Positions 18,353 to 26,254 of a stretch of DNA of 45,945 nt are shown piece after piece. This DNA is from an uncultured Gemmatimonadales bacterium. Its GTDB lineage: Bacteria > Gemmatimonadota > Gemmatimonadetes > Palauibacterales > Palauibacteraceae. The stretch spans positions 136,539-182,483 of the forward strand of contig CAMYMV010000007.1 of the NCBI GenBank assembly GCA_947259585.1. Direction: 5' to 3'. Position 1 is the stretch's first letter, and each line of letters starts with the position of its first letter. Position numbers and translations under genes: made by a program. Under the pieces are notes generated by a model. The model saw only the letters and a program-made list of their open reading frames with translations, ran no database searches and was not told the DNA's origin.

Positions 18353-19891
18353 ATGAGCGAACAGATACCTATCGTAGAGGCGTTCCGCGTGATGACGGCG
18401 AACAAGTCGTTGTCAGAAGCGGAGTTGCACGATCTCATCCGTGACGGCATCCATGCCGCGCTCGCCCGACGATTCGATGGGCCGGTCGACGCAGAGATCG
18501 AGGTGCAGGCCGATGGTGACATACGGATCGTCGTTCTGAAGGAGGTCGTCGAGGTCGTCGAGGATCCCGCGCGAGAGATCCGGCTCGAGGAGGCACGCTG
18601 GGACGATCCCGACTTCCAGGTGGGCGATCTGATGGAGATCCCGGTGGACTTCCGGGACTTCGGTCGCGGGGCGGTGATGGCTGCCAAGCAGCGCATCATC
18701 CAGAGGGTGCGCGAGGGTGAGCGAGACAAGATCCGCGAGGAGTTCAACGACCGGGTCGGGGAACTGGTCTCCGGCGAGGTCCAGTCGATCCAGCGTGGCA
18801 CGCTGGTCGTCCTGCTCAACCGGGCGCGCGAGGCCGAGGCGATCATCCCGTGGCGAGAGCAGAATCCCCGCGAGCGCTTCCGTCAGGGCGAGTCGATTCG
18901 CGCCGTGCTCAAGAAGCTGGAGGAGACCCCCCGAGGCCCACGCCTGATCCTCTCGCGTGCGGACCCGCTCTTCGTCGCGGCGCTGTTCGCACTCGAGGTG
19001 CCCGAGATCTACCAGGGGCTGATCGACATCAAGGAGATCGTCCGCGAGGCGGGTGGCCGCACCAAGGTGGCGGTCTCTTCCCGGGACGAGTCCGTAGATC
19101 CGGTCGGTGCCTGCGTCGGCGTCAAGGGCTCTCGGGTCCAGGCGGTCGTCTCGGAGCTGGGCGGAGAGCGGATCGACATCGTGCCCTGGCATCCCGACCC
19201 GGAGATCTTCGCTCGTCGTGCCCTGGCGCCGGCTCGCGTCGCAAAGGTGATCTCGGACGCGTCGCGAAGGGTGATCACGGCGATCGTGGATGACGACCAG
19301 CTTTCGCTCGCTATCGGACGCAACGGCCAAAACGTCCGTCTCGCCTCGCAGCTGATCGGCTGGCAGCTCGATCTCTACTCCAGCCGCGACTGGATGGAGC
19401 GAGGTGCGGAGTCGGTCCTGTTCGGCGCCGACGATGAGTACGAGGTGGCGGATTTCCCCCTCTCCGAGCTGGATGGGATCAGTCCTGCCACGCTCGCCGC
19501 CCTGGAGGCGACCGGGACCAGCTCGTTCTTCGATGTGCTGGACAAGGACCGGCAGGATTTCCTCCAGGTGCCGGGTATCGGTGAGGAGGAAGCGGACTCT
19601 CTCATGGGACTCATTGACGAGCTCACGGTCGTCGACGAGAGCGAGGCTCAGGCGACGGCTGAGGGAGCCGAAGAGGCTGCCGAGGCCGGGGCCGAGGAGC
19701 CTACCGGCGAGCTCGAAGCCCCCGAGGCCGAAGCCGAGGAGCTCGAGGGGCAGGCCGATGGCCCGCTCGAGGACGGCGCGGAAGCGCCCGAGGCCGAAGC
19801 CGAGGTCGAGCCGGAGCACGAGGAACAGCAGGAGCCGGCCGAGGAAGACTCGGTCGAGGAGGAGCTCGTGGCTGAGGAGCGCGGTTCGTGA
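18353..19891 (+). CDS. nusA: Transcription termination/antitermination factor NusA
   Basis: An RNA polymerase-binding elongation factor of 512 residues. Domains in order are the N-terminal polymerase-binding domain (to about residue 125), S1 (GELVSGEVQSIQRGTLVVLL), and KH1/KH2 with VGACVGVKGSRVQAVV and LAIGRNGQNVRLASQL. A C-terminal helix-hairpin-helix region (GISPATLAALEATG and VPGIGEEEADSL) is followed by a highly acidic Glu/Ala tail of about 80 residues. ATG 18353 follows GGAG closely. A TTG at 18323 overlapping the rimP stop is the alternative. The stop overlaps the next gene's GTG. The gene usually next in this operon, ylxR, is absent. Confidence 0.95.
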   Translation: MSEQIPIVEAFRVMTANKSLSEAELHDLIRDGIHAALARRFDGPVDAEIEVQADGDIRIVVLKEVVEVVEDPAREIRLEEARWDDPDFQVGDLMEIPVDFRDFGRGAVMAAKQRIIQRVREGERDKIREEFNDRVGELVSGEVQSIQRGTLVVLLNRAREAEAIIPWREQNPRERFRQGESIRAVLKKLEETPRGPRLILSRADPLFVAALFALEVPEIYQGLIDIKEIVREAGGRTKVAVSSRDESVDPVGACVGVKGSRVQAVVSELGGERIDIVPWHPDPEIFARRALAPARVAKVISDASRRVITAIVDDDQLSLAIGRNGQNVRLASQLIGWQLDLYSSRDWMERGAESVLFGADDEYEVADFPLSELDGISPATLAALEATGTSSFFDVLDKDRQDFLQVPGIGEEEADSLMGLIDELTVVDESEAQATAEGAEEAAEAGAEEPTGELEAPEAEAEELEGQADGPLEDGAEAPEAEAEVEPEHEEQQEPAEEDSVEEELVAEERGS

Positions 19892-20253
19892 AGACCGACC
19901 TCGGGCTGGAAGCTTCGGCGCTGCGGGCGGTTGGTGTAGCGCGGAGGGCAGGACGCGTCGAGATAGGCACTCGAGCCGTGCGTCAGGCCGGCCGGGAGGG
20001 CCGTCTGGCGGCGATCCTCGTGGCTCGGGACGCCAGCGAGAGCGTACGCGAGCGCTTCGAGCGCGTTCGGCTGAACACGGGCGCCGAGCTCGTGGCGTGC
20101 GGCGACCGCGGCGACTTGGGCAGGGCGGTGGGCCGCGGCCCCGTCGCCGCGCTCGGCATCACGGAACCGGGCTTGGCCGAGCTGGTGCTCGAGGCGTTGC
20201 AGCCGGCGCGTGTGGGATCCGTGTTGGACCCTGTCTCAATCTTGGAGGCGTGA
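19888..20253 (+). CDS. Ribosomal protein L7Ae/L30e-family protein (YlxQ-like)
   Basis: A 121-residue single-domain protein with the L7Ae-like pattern RAVGVARRAGRVEIGTRAV, then REGRLAAILVARDAS, AELVACGDRGDLGRAVGR and PVAALGITEPGLAELVLEAL. Family members bind kink-turn RNA. In Firmicutes the nusA-infB interval encodes YlxQ of this type. GTG 19888 overlaps the nusA stop, and GAGGAG stands shortly before. Position and fold agree, but the exact RNA target is not known. Confidence 0.83.
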   Translation: MKTDLGLEASALRAVGVARRAGRVEIGTRAVRQAGREGRLAAILVARDASESVRERFERVRLNTGAELVACGDRGDLGRAVGRGPVAALGITEPGLAELVLEALQPARVGSVLDPVSILEA

Positions 20254-20255
20254 GT

Positions 20256-23015
20256 TTGTCGACGTTCCGCGTTTATGAGGTCGCTGAGGAGCTGGGCGTA
20301 GAGTCCTCTCAGCTGATCGGCATCCTGCGCGAGATGGAAGTGCCGGTGCGCAGTCATATGTCGGTCGTGGATGAAGGGCAGATCGCACGCCTGCACGCGA
20401 GGCTCGAGCGGGAGAGACGCACCGGCTCGGCCGCTCCCGCCTCGCGCTCGGAAGCCTCCTCACGCCGTCGACGGCGCCGTCGGGTGAAGCCCGAGCCGAT
20501 CGAGCTCATGCTCGAGGATGCTCCGGCGGAAGAGGAGATCGAGGAAGTCCCCGCCTGGCTCGAGGCGGAAGAGGAGATGGAGGCCGAAGCCGCTGCGGAA
20601 GCGTTGGAGGAGTCGGCCGCAGAGGCCGAGGTGGCCGAAGTCGAGGTGCTCGAAGAGGCCGAAGCCGAGCTCGAGGTCGCGCCGGAAGCGGAGGCAGAGC
20701 CCGAGGTGGAGTTGGAGGTCGATGCGTCGCCGCCGGCCGAAGCGGAGCCCGAAGAGCCACAGGAAGTGGAGGTCCTGGAAGCCGTCGACGAGGAGATCCT
20801 GGAGCCGGCGGCCGAGGCGACTCAGGAGCCGGGCGTGGTCCCGGAAGCGGTGGAGCCGGAGGGAGAGGCGCCGAAGCGGCGAAAGCGCAAGCCCAAGCCC
20901 GTCCGTCGCGGCATGCCGTCGACGCCGACAGCGTCTTCCGCGCCGACAGCGTCTGCTGAGCCGACAGCGTCCGCCGCGCCTGGCGGCACGGTGCGCATCC
21001 AGGCCGAGGGATACACGGTCGACGGCCGGCGCAAGCCACGCCCCGAGCAGCGTCGCCGCCAACGCAGGGTCGACCAGGACGCGGTGCAGGAGAACGTCAA
21101 GCGCACGCTGGCCGCCATCGAGAGTGGAACCGGAGCCCGGAAGCGCAAGCGTGAAGCGCCGTCCGCCGAGCAGGAGGCCGAGATCGAGCGCCAGGCGCTC
21201 GAGGCCGAGGCCGAGAAGACCCGCATCCGCGTCAACGAGTTCCTGACGGTCTCCGAGTTCGCCGACCTGATCGAGGTGCCGCCTCAAGAGATCATCACGT
21301 CGGCGTTCAAGAACCTCGGCCTCATGGTGACGATCAACCAGCGTCTCGATTTCGATCAGATCGAATTGATCTGCGAGGAGTTCGGGTTCGAGGCGGTCCG
21401 CGAGGAGGCGTACGAGGCCGACCTCCAGGACTTGACGGAGGAGGTGGATACGGAAGAGGAGCTTCTTCCGCGGGCGCCCGTCGTGACCGTGATGGGACAC
21501 GTGGATCACGGGAAGACGTCGTTGCTCGACCACCTCCGTCAGACCAACGTCATCGCGGGCGAGGCCGGCGGAATCACGCAGCACATCGGCGCCTATCGTC
21601 TCGAGCTCGATGGAGGGAGGTCGGTCACCTTCCTCGACACGCCCGGACACGAGGCCTTCACCGCCATGCGCGCCCGCGGCGCGGAGATCACCGACGTCGT
21701 CGTGTTGGTCGTCGCCGCCGACGACGCGGTCATGCCGCAGACGATCGAGGCGATCAGCCACGCCAAGAACGCCGGGGTGCCGATCATCGTGGCGATCAAC
21801 AAGGTGGATCTGCCGGCGGCCGACGTGCCGAAGGTGCAGCAGGACCTGCTCAGCCACGATGTCGTGCTCGAGGAGTTCGGCGGCGACGTGCTGTCCGCAG
21901 CGGTATCGGCCAAGACGGGGCAGGGTGTCGACGAGTTGCTGGAGAAGGTCCTGCTTCAGGCGGAGCTGCTCGAGCTCAAGGCCAATCCGAGCCGGCCGGC
22001 AGGGGGCACCGTCGTCGAGGCCCAGCTGGATCGCGGCATGGGGCCGGTCGCTACCGTCCTCGTGCAGAGCGGCACGTTGAAGGTCGGGGACAACTTCATC
22101 TGCGGCCTCTTCGGTGGTCGCGTGCGCGCGCTTCTCGATGAGCGAGACAAGAACGTGGAGGAAGCCGGGCCTTCAATGCCTGTGCGCGTGCTCGGATTGG
22201 AGGGGGTGCCTCAGGCCGGGGATTCCCTGATGGTGGCGGAAGCCGAGCGGGCCAAGGAGATCTCCGGGCGTCGCCAGCAGCTGGAGCGCGAGAAAGACAT
22301 GCGCCGGCGGCAGAAGGGCACGCGGCTCGCGGATGTCTTCGACGACACCGTCCAGGCCGGTGAGGGAGCGTTCCTCAACCTCGTCATCAAGGCGGACACC
22401 GACGGTTCGGTGCAGGCTCTTTCCGACTCCCTCGAGCGGCTGAGCACGGGAGAGGTCATGGTGGAGGTGATTCACCGTGGGGTCGGGGCGATCAACGAGT
22501 CCGACGTGCTGCTCGCTTTGACCAGCTCGGCGGCGATCATCGGCTTCCATGTGCGTCCGGATGCGGGGGCGCGCGATCTCTCGCAACGCGAAGGGATCGA
22601 GATACGCAGCTACGATGTGATCTACGAGGCCGTCGAAGACATGCGACTCGCCCTCGAGGGACTCCTCAAGCCGGAGGAACGCGAGGTTATCGTCGGGGCC
22701 GCCGAGGTCAGAAAGCTCTTCCGAGTTCCCAAGGTGGGTACCGTGGCGGGCTGCTACGTGGCCGACGGGGTTATCCAGCGCAACCTGCCGGTTCACCTCA
22801 TCCGCGATCAGGTTCGCATCTACAGCGGCAAGATCGACAGTCTGAAGCGTTTCAAGGACGATGTGCGCGAGGTGCGCGAGGGATACGAGTGCGGCATCTC
22901 GATCGAAGGCTACAACGACATCAAGGAAGGCGATCTGATCGAGTCGTATCGCATCGACGAAATCGCCCGCACCCTGGCCGAGAGCGCGGCGGCGACGGAA
23001 ACCGCCACTACCTAG
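20256..23015 (+). CDS. infB: Translation initiation factor IF-2
   Basis: A GTPase that recruits fMet-tRNA to the 30S subunit and promotes subunit joining. From the start there is an IF2-N helix bundle ([21 protein letters not shown]). A long, acidic, Glu/Ala-rich linker (about residues 85-215) and a basic PTAS-repeat region follow, then a second IF2-N domain ([17 protein letters not shown]). The G domain has GHVDHGKT at about 414-421, DTPGHEAF and NKVD, and is followed by domains II, III and IV. I prefer TTG 20256 because GGAGG ends seven bases before it. GTG 20250, overlapping the previous stop, would leave a spacer of one base. The protein is about 919 residues. Confidence 0.96.
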   Translation: MSTFRVYEVAEELGVESSQLIGILREMEVPVRSHMSVVDEGQIARLHARLERERRTGSAAPASRSEASSRRRRRRRVKPEPIELMLEDAPAEEEIEEVPAWLEAEEEMEAEAAAEALEESAAEAEVAEVEVLEEAEAELEVAPEAEAEPEVELEVDASPPAEAEPEEPQEVEVLEAVDEEILEPAAEATQEPGVVPEAVEPEGEAPKRRKRKPKPVRRGMPSTPTASSAPTASAEPTASAAPGGTVRIQAEGYTVDGRRKPRPEQRRRQRRVDQDAVQENVKRTLAAIESGTGARKRKREAPSAEQEAEIERQALEAEAEKTRIRVNEFLTVSEFADLIEVPPQEIITSAFKNLGLMVTINQRLDFDQIELICEEFGFEAVREEAYEADLQDLTEEVDTEEELLPRAPVVTVMGHVDHGKTSLLDHLRQTNVIAGEAGGITQHIGAYRLELDGGRSVTFLDTPGHEAFTAMRARGAEITDVVVLVVAADDAVMPQTIEAISHAKNAGVPIIVAINKVDLPAADVPKVQQDLLSHDVVLEEFGGDVLSAAVSAKTGQGVDELLEKVLLQAELLELKANPSRPAGGTVVEAQLDRGMGPVATVLVQSGTLKVGDNFICGLFGGRVRALLDERDKNVEEAGPSMPVRVLGLEGVPQAGDSLMVAEAERAKEISGRRQQLEREKDMRRRQKGTRLADVFDDTVQAGEGAFLNLVIKADTDGSVQALSDSLERLSTGEVMVEVIHRGVGAINESDVLLALTSSAAIIGFHVRPDAGARDLSQREGIEIRSYDVIYEAVEDMRLALEGLLKPEEREVIVGAAEVRKLFRVPKVGTVAGCYVADGVIQRNLPVHLIRDQVRIYSGKIDSLKRFKDDVREVREGYECGISIEGYNDIKEGDLIESYRIDEIARTLAESAAATETATT
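20922..20975 (+). repeat. 18-bp tandem repeat inside infB
   Basis: Three copies of an 18-base unit centred on GCCGACAGCGTC encode [12 protein letters not shown] and EPTASA in the linker of IF-2. Copies differ at a few positions. The unit is in frame, so slippage by whole units would change linker length without breaking the gene. Confidence 0.75.
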
Positions 23016-23052
23016 GACCTCTCCGACCGGTGGGACGAGTCGCCAGGAGAGG

Positions 23053-23340
23053 ATGGCCCCTGTAATCGGCGTCGGCCGCTGGGTGCTCCACCTGCCCGGC
23101 TGCACGTCGCTCAAGGCGAAGCGACGGATCGTGCGCGGCCTGCGCGACCGGCTCCAGGTGCGCTTTCGCGTCTCCGCCGCCGAGACCGACTTCCAGGACA
23201 AATGGCAGAAGGCGGAGATCTGTGTGGCTCTCGTGGCCTCGGATCCGTCCGTTGCCCAGGCCCTGCTGGCTCGGCTTGATCAGCACGTCGGCTCGGATCC
23301 TCGGGCACTCGTCGTCGAGAGAGAAACGACCCTCTATTGA
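23053..23340 (+). CDS. DUF503 family protein (YlxP-like)
   Basis: A 95-residue protein beginning APVIGVGRWVLHLPGCTSLK and continuing KAKRRIVRGLRDRLQVRFRVS, AAETDFQDKWQKAEI and CVALVASD. This is the DUF503/YlxP pattern. The family sits between infB and rbfA in many bacteria and is suspected to help ribosome assembly, but the molecular role is not established. It is intact and of normal length. Confidence 0.88.
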   Translation: MAPVIGVGRWVLHLPGCTSLKAKRRIVRGLRDRLQVRFRVSAAETDFQDKWQKAEICVALVASDPSVAQALLARLDQHVGSDPRALVVERETTLY

Positions 23341-23400
23341 GCTCCTCCGCCTTCTCCTCTCGACGAGGAACTTCTCGAGCGAACACTGAAAGGCCTTAGC

Positions 23401-23817
23401 ATGACGAGCAGAAGGATCGAGCGCGTGAATCACCTGCTCCGCGAGGAGCTGGCGGCTCTGATCCTCCGTTCGGCGAAGGACCCGAGGTTGGCCCCCGTGT
23501 CCATCATGGCCGTCAAGGCGACGTCCGACCTGAAGTACGCGACGGTCTACGTGCGCGCCGGCGGCGACGAGGAGGCTCTCGCCGAGGCCCTCATGGGCCT
23601 CGAGAGCGCCGAGGGGTATCTGCGACGGGAGCTCGGCAGGCGGCTCCATCTCCGGAGGATTCCCGAGATGAGCTTCGAGGCGGATCGCACCCTGGAGCAT
23701 GCGCACCGGATAGAGTCTCTTCTCCGGCAGGTGCGTCCCGATCTCGAGAAGGAACAGGGGTCAGATCGAGAGCTGTCGCCGACCGAAGAGGTCGAGGGGA
23801 AAAGGGAGAGGGAATGA
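23401..23817 (+). CDS. rbfA: Ribosome-binding factor A
   Basis: A 30S maturation factor of 138 residues with a KH-like fold. Signatures are RRIERVNHLLREELAALIL, KDPRL with VSIMAVKATSDLKYATVYV, and RRELGRRLHLRRIPEMSFEAD. A polar C-terminal tail of about 25 residues (EKEQGSDRELSPTEEVEGKR) extends past the usual end. Its TGA overlaps the truB ATG (ATGA). Confidence 0.94.
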   Translation: MTSRRIERVNHLLREELAALILRSAKDPRLAPVSIMAVKATSDLKYATVYVRAGGDEEALAEALMGLESAEGYLRRELGRRLHLRRIPEMSFEADRTLEHAHRIESLLRQVRPDLEKEQGSDRELSPTEEVEGKRERE

Positions 23818-24779
23818 CGGTCGGCGCCGTGCCCTCGCTCAACGGAGTTCTGCTCGTCGACAAGTCACCCGGCCCCACCTCCCATGACGTGGTCGAGGCG
23901 GCGAGGCACGCGCTGCGCACCCGCCGGATCGGCCACACCGGAACGCTCGACCCCTTCGCCAGCGGTCTTCTGGTTCTCTGCGTGGGCCGCGCGACCCGAC
24001 TGAGCGAGTACTTCCACCTTCCCGACAAACGTTACGAGGCGGAGCTTCTGCTGGGTCGGGAAACATCGTCTCACGATCCGGAAGGGGAGGTCGTGGCGGA
24101 GTCGAGGGCGTGGCGCGGGCTGACGCTGAACCGGGTCGGCGACGTTTTGCGGGGCTTCGAGGGCGTTATCGAGCAGCGGCCACCGGCCCTTTCGGCCAAG
24201 CGGATCGAGGGGTCGAGGGCCCATGCTCTTGTTCGCCAGGGCACCGAGGTACGGCTTTCTCCCAATCGGGTGACGATTCACTCGCTGAGGATTCTGCGCT
24301 TCGATCCTCCGGTCCTCCGGCTGGCAGCACGCGTCTCGACGGGGACCTACATCAGATCGCTCGCTCGTGATCTTGGCCGGGAGCTCGGTTGTGGCGCACA
24401 CCTCACGCTCCTTCGGCGGACGGCGATCGCGGACCTGAGCACGGCCGACGCCATCCCGGATGCGGAGCTGCGGGATGATGAGGGGACCGCTGAGCGGATC
24501 CTCGGGGGAGGATCGTGGCTCGAGCCGGGGATGGCCCTCTCCTGGCTGGCTTCGCGCCGCGTGACCGAGAAGGAGATCCCGCTCTTGAGGACCGGGAGGT
24601 CGCTGGAGATGGAGTCGGACGAGGGCTACCGCGTCGATGCGCCAGGGGCTCCCGGCGGCGGGACGGGCACTCCGGCCGATGATCTGGGTCCCGTCCGGCT
24701 TCTCTACCGAGACCGGCTCGTGGCGATCGCGGAGCTCAGGGATGAACACATCCAGCCAAGGAAGGTGTTCCTTGACTGA
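23814..24779 (+). CDS. truB: tRNA pseudouridine-55 synthase
   Basis: Makes pseudouridine 55 in the T-loop of tRNAs. The N-terminal motif LNGVLLVDKSPGPTSHDVV is followed by GHTGTLDPFASGLL with catalytic Asp46. KRYEAELLLG, RPPALSAKRIEG and STGTYIRSLARDLG are the other family blocks. A PUA-like C-terminal region runs from about residue 240. A Gly/Pro-rich insertion (PGAPGGGTGTPADDL) near residue 280 is unusual but does not touch the active site. Its last codons overlap the TTG start of ribF by eight bases. Confidence 0.95.
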   Translation: MTVGAVPSLNGVLLVDKSPGPTSHDVVEAARHALRTRRIGHTGTLDPFASGLLVLCVGRATRLSEYFHLPDKRYEAELLLGRETSSHDPEGEVVAESRAWRGLTLNRVGDVLRGFEGVIEQRPPALSAKRIEGSRAHALVRQGTEVRLSPNRVTIHSLRILRFDPPVLRLAARVSTGTYIRSLARDLGRELGCGAHLTLLRRTAIADLSTADAIPDAELRDDEGTAERILGGGSWLEPGMALSWLASRRVTEKEIPLLRTGRSLEMESDEGYRVDAPGAPGGGTGTPADDLGPVRLLYRDRLVAIAELRDEHIQPRKVFLD

Positions 24780-25770
24780 GCATGCCGCTGCGGGGGGAGC
24801 CGGCGGCCTGCCGCCCGATGTGCCCGGCACCGTCGTGACCGTAGGGACGTTCGATGGCGTGCACCGCGGGCATTGGGCCGTCCTGTGCGAGATCGGAGCG
24901 CGGGCACGGCGCCGTCGATTGACGAGCGTGCTCGTCACGTTCGACCGTCATCCCCTGACCGTCGTGCGACCGGAGGCGGCTCCGCCGATCCTGACTTCTC
25001 CCGACGAGAAAAAGGAGATCCTGGCCCTCTCCTCGCTCGATTACGTCGCGTTCCTCGCCTTCGATCGGACGCTCTCGTTCTACCAGCCGGAGGAGTTCGT
25101 GCGTCTCGTCCTGGTTGACCGGTTCCGCGTAAAGGAGCTGGTCGTCGGATACGATCACGGTTTCGGGCGGGACCGGACGGGTGATCGAAAGACGCTTCGC
25201 AGGCTGGGGACGGAGCTCGGCTTTGACGTGGATGTGGTGTCGCCGGTCACTGCAAACGGCGCTCGAGTCAAGTCCACGAGAATCAGGGAGCTCGTCAGGC
25301 GAGGAGAGGTCGAACGGGCCGCTCGGGCGTTGGGCCGTCCCTACTCGCTTCGCGGTGTCGTGGTGCATGGTCTCGGCCGAGGCCGGCAGCTCGGCTTCCC
25401 GACGGCCAACCTGCAGGCCCCGGAAGGGGGGAAGCTGGTTCCGGGATCGGGGATCTACGCCGTACGCGCGAGCCTCGGTTGGAGGATCTGCGACGGGCTG
25501 CTCCATCTGGGCCCGAGGCCGACGTTCGCGGGATCGCCTCCTTCGATCGAGCTCTATTTGCTCGATTTCGAGGACGATATCTACGGCGAGAGCGTGCGCG
25601 TCGACTTTCTCTCGCGCCTCCGGGATGTTCGCCCGTTCGCGTCGGCGGAGGAGCTCGTGCGACAGATGCGTGTCGATCGGGAGCAGGCAATGCACTTCTT
25701 CGCCGAGCGGGCGCGCCGGGACGGCGACGACCGGGAGGACGGAGATGATGAAGACGGCCGCGATCGCTGA
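24772..25770 (+). CDS. ribF: Bifunctional riboflavin kinase/FAD synthetase
   Basis: Converts riboflavin to FMN and FMN to FAD. The N-terminal adenylyltransferase domain has VTVGTFDGVHRGH (HxGH-like), VTFDRHPL and VVGYDHGFGRDRTGD, with STRIRELVRRGEV closing it. The C-terminal kinase domain carries GRGRQLGFPTANL, GIYAV and SIELYLLDFEDDIYGE. Start TTG 24772 is supported by AAGGAAGG six bases upstream and by the N-terminus falling just before the first strand. The C-terminal tail is acidic (DGDDREDGDDEDGRD). At 332 residues it is of usual size. The position between truB and rpsO is conserved widely. Confidence 0.94.
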   Translation: MTEHAAAGGAGGLPPDVPGTVVTVGTFDGVHRGHWAVLCEIGARARRRRLTSVLVTFDRHPLTVVRPEAAPPILTSPDEKKEILALSSLDYVAFLAFDRTLSFYQPEEFVRLVLVDRFRVKELVVGYDHGFGRDRTGDRKTLRRLGTELGFDVDVVSPVTANGARVKSTRIRELVRRGEVERAARALGRPYSLRGVVVHGLGRGRQLGFPTANLQAPEGGKLVPGSGIYAVRASLGWRICDGLLHLGPRPTFAGSPPSIELYLLDFEDDIYGESVRVDFLSRLRDVRPFASAEELVRQMRVDREQAMHFFAERARRDGDDREDGDDEDGRDR

Positions 25771-25772
25771 TG

Positions 25773-25801
25773 TTTACAGAACCGCCCGATCTCGGTAACT
25801 T
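25773..25801 (+). promoter_or_regulatory. Candidate internal promoter for rpsO-pnp
   Basis: TTTACA (25773-25778) and TAACTT (25796-25801) are 17 bases apart, just after the ribF stop. The -10 match is weak. An internal promoter before rpsO is known in other bacteria. Confidence 0.4.
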
Positions 25802-25854
25802 TTCGGGCTTTGCATCTTGGAGAACACAGCGACAGAGAAGGACGAAAGCGAAAC

Positions 25855-26124
25855 ATGGCGTCTGGAAAAACGAATACGACCAGCATCGTAGAGAAATTCG
25901 GAGAGCATGAGAACGACTGCGGATCCACTTCCGTCCAGATCGCGCTGGTCACGGCGCGGATCGAAGAGCTCACCGAGCACTTTCAGCAGCACCCCAAGGA
26001 TCACCACAGCCGACGCGGTCTCCTGAAGCTCGTTGGACGGCGTCGTCGTCTCCTGACTTACCTGAGACGTAATGACCTGGAGCGCTACCGGAGCCTGATC
26101 GAGGAACTGGGGCTCAGGCGCTAG
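25855..26124 (+). CDS. rpsO: 30S ribosomal protein S15
   Basis: An 89-residue primary rRNA-binding protein of the 30S platform. It shows [20 protein letters not shown], then [19 protein letters not shown] and [22 protein letters not shown], all near-universal. It ends in the standard [21 protein letters not shown] helix. ATG 25855 gives the canonical length. An ATG at 25810 would add 15 residues absent from the family. The product is encoded directly before pnp, the usual pairing. Confidence 0.97.
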   Translation: MASGKTNTTSIVEKFGEHENDCGSTSVQIALVTARIEELTEHFQQHPKDHHSRRGLLKLVGRRRRLLTYLRRNDLERYRSLIEELGLRR

Positions 26125-26254
26125 GGGAGAACGGTTTCGTGATCCGCAGACGCGGACATCTCGTGTCGCGGCGGTCACGTTCGGATTCTGTTTCGGATCT
26201 TGCTGGTAACGCACTCAGATTGCACAAGTAACGCAGACAACGAAGAGGAATAAC

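Noticed and set aside
19404..20255. Extending infB upstream in the same open frame
   Set aside because: The upstream part overlaps nusA and the L7Ae-like gene and reads as Arg/Ser/Pro-rich nonsense. The IF2-N domain begins at 20256.
20460..21857. Minus-strand open frame of 465 codons within infB
   Set aside because: It mirrors the Glu/Ala-rich codons of IF-2 as Leu/Arg/Gly repeats and has no domain.
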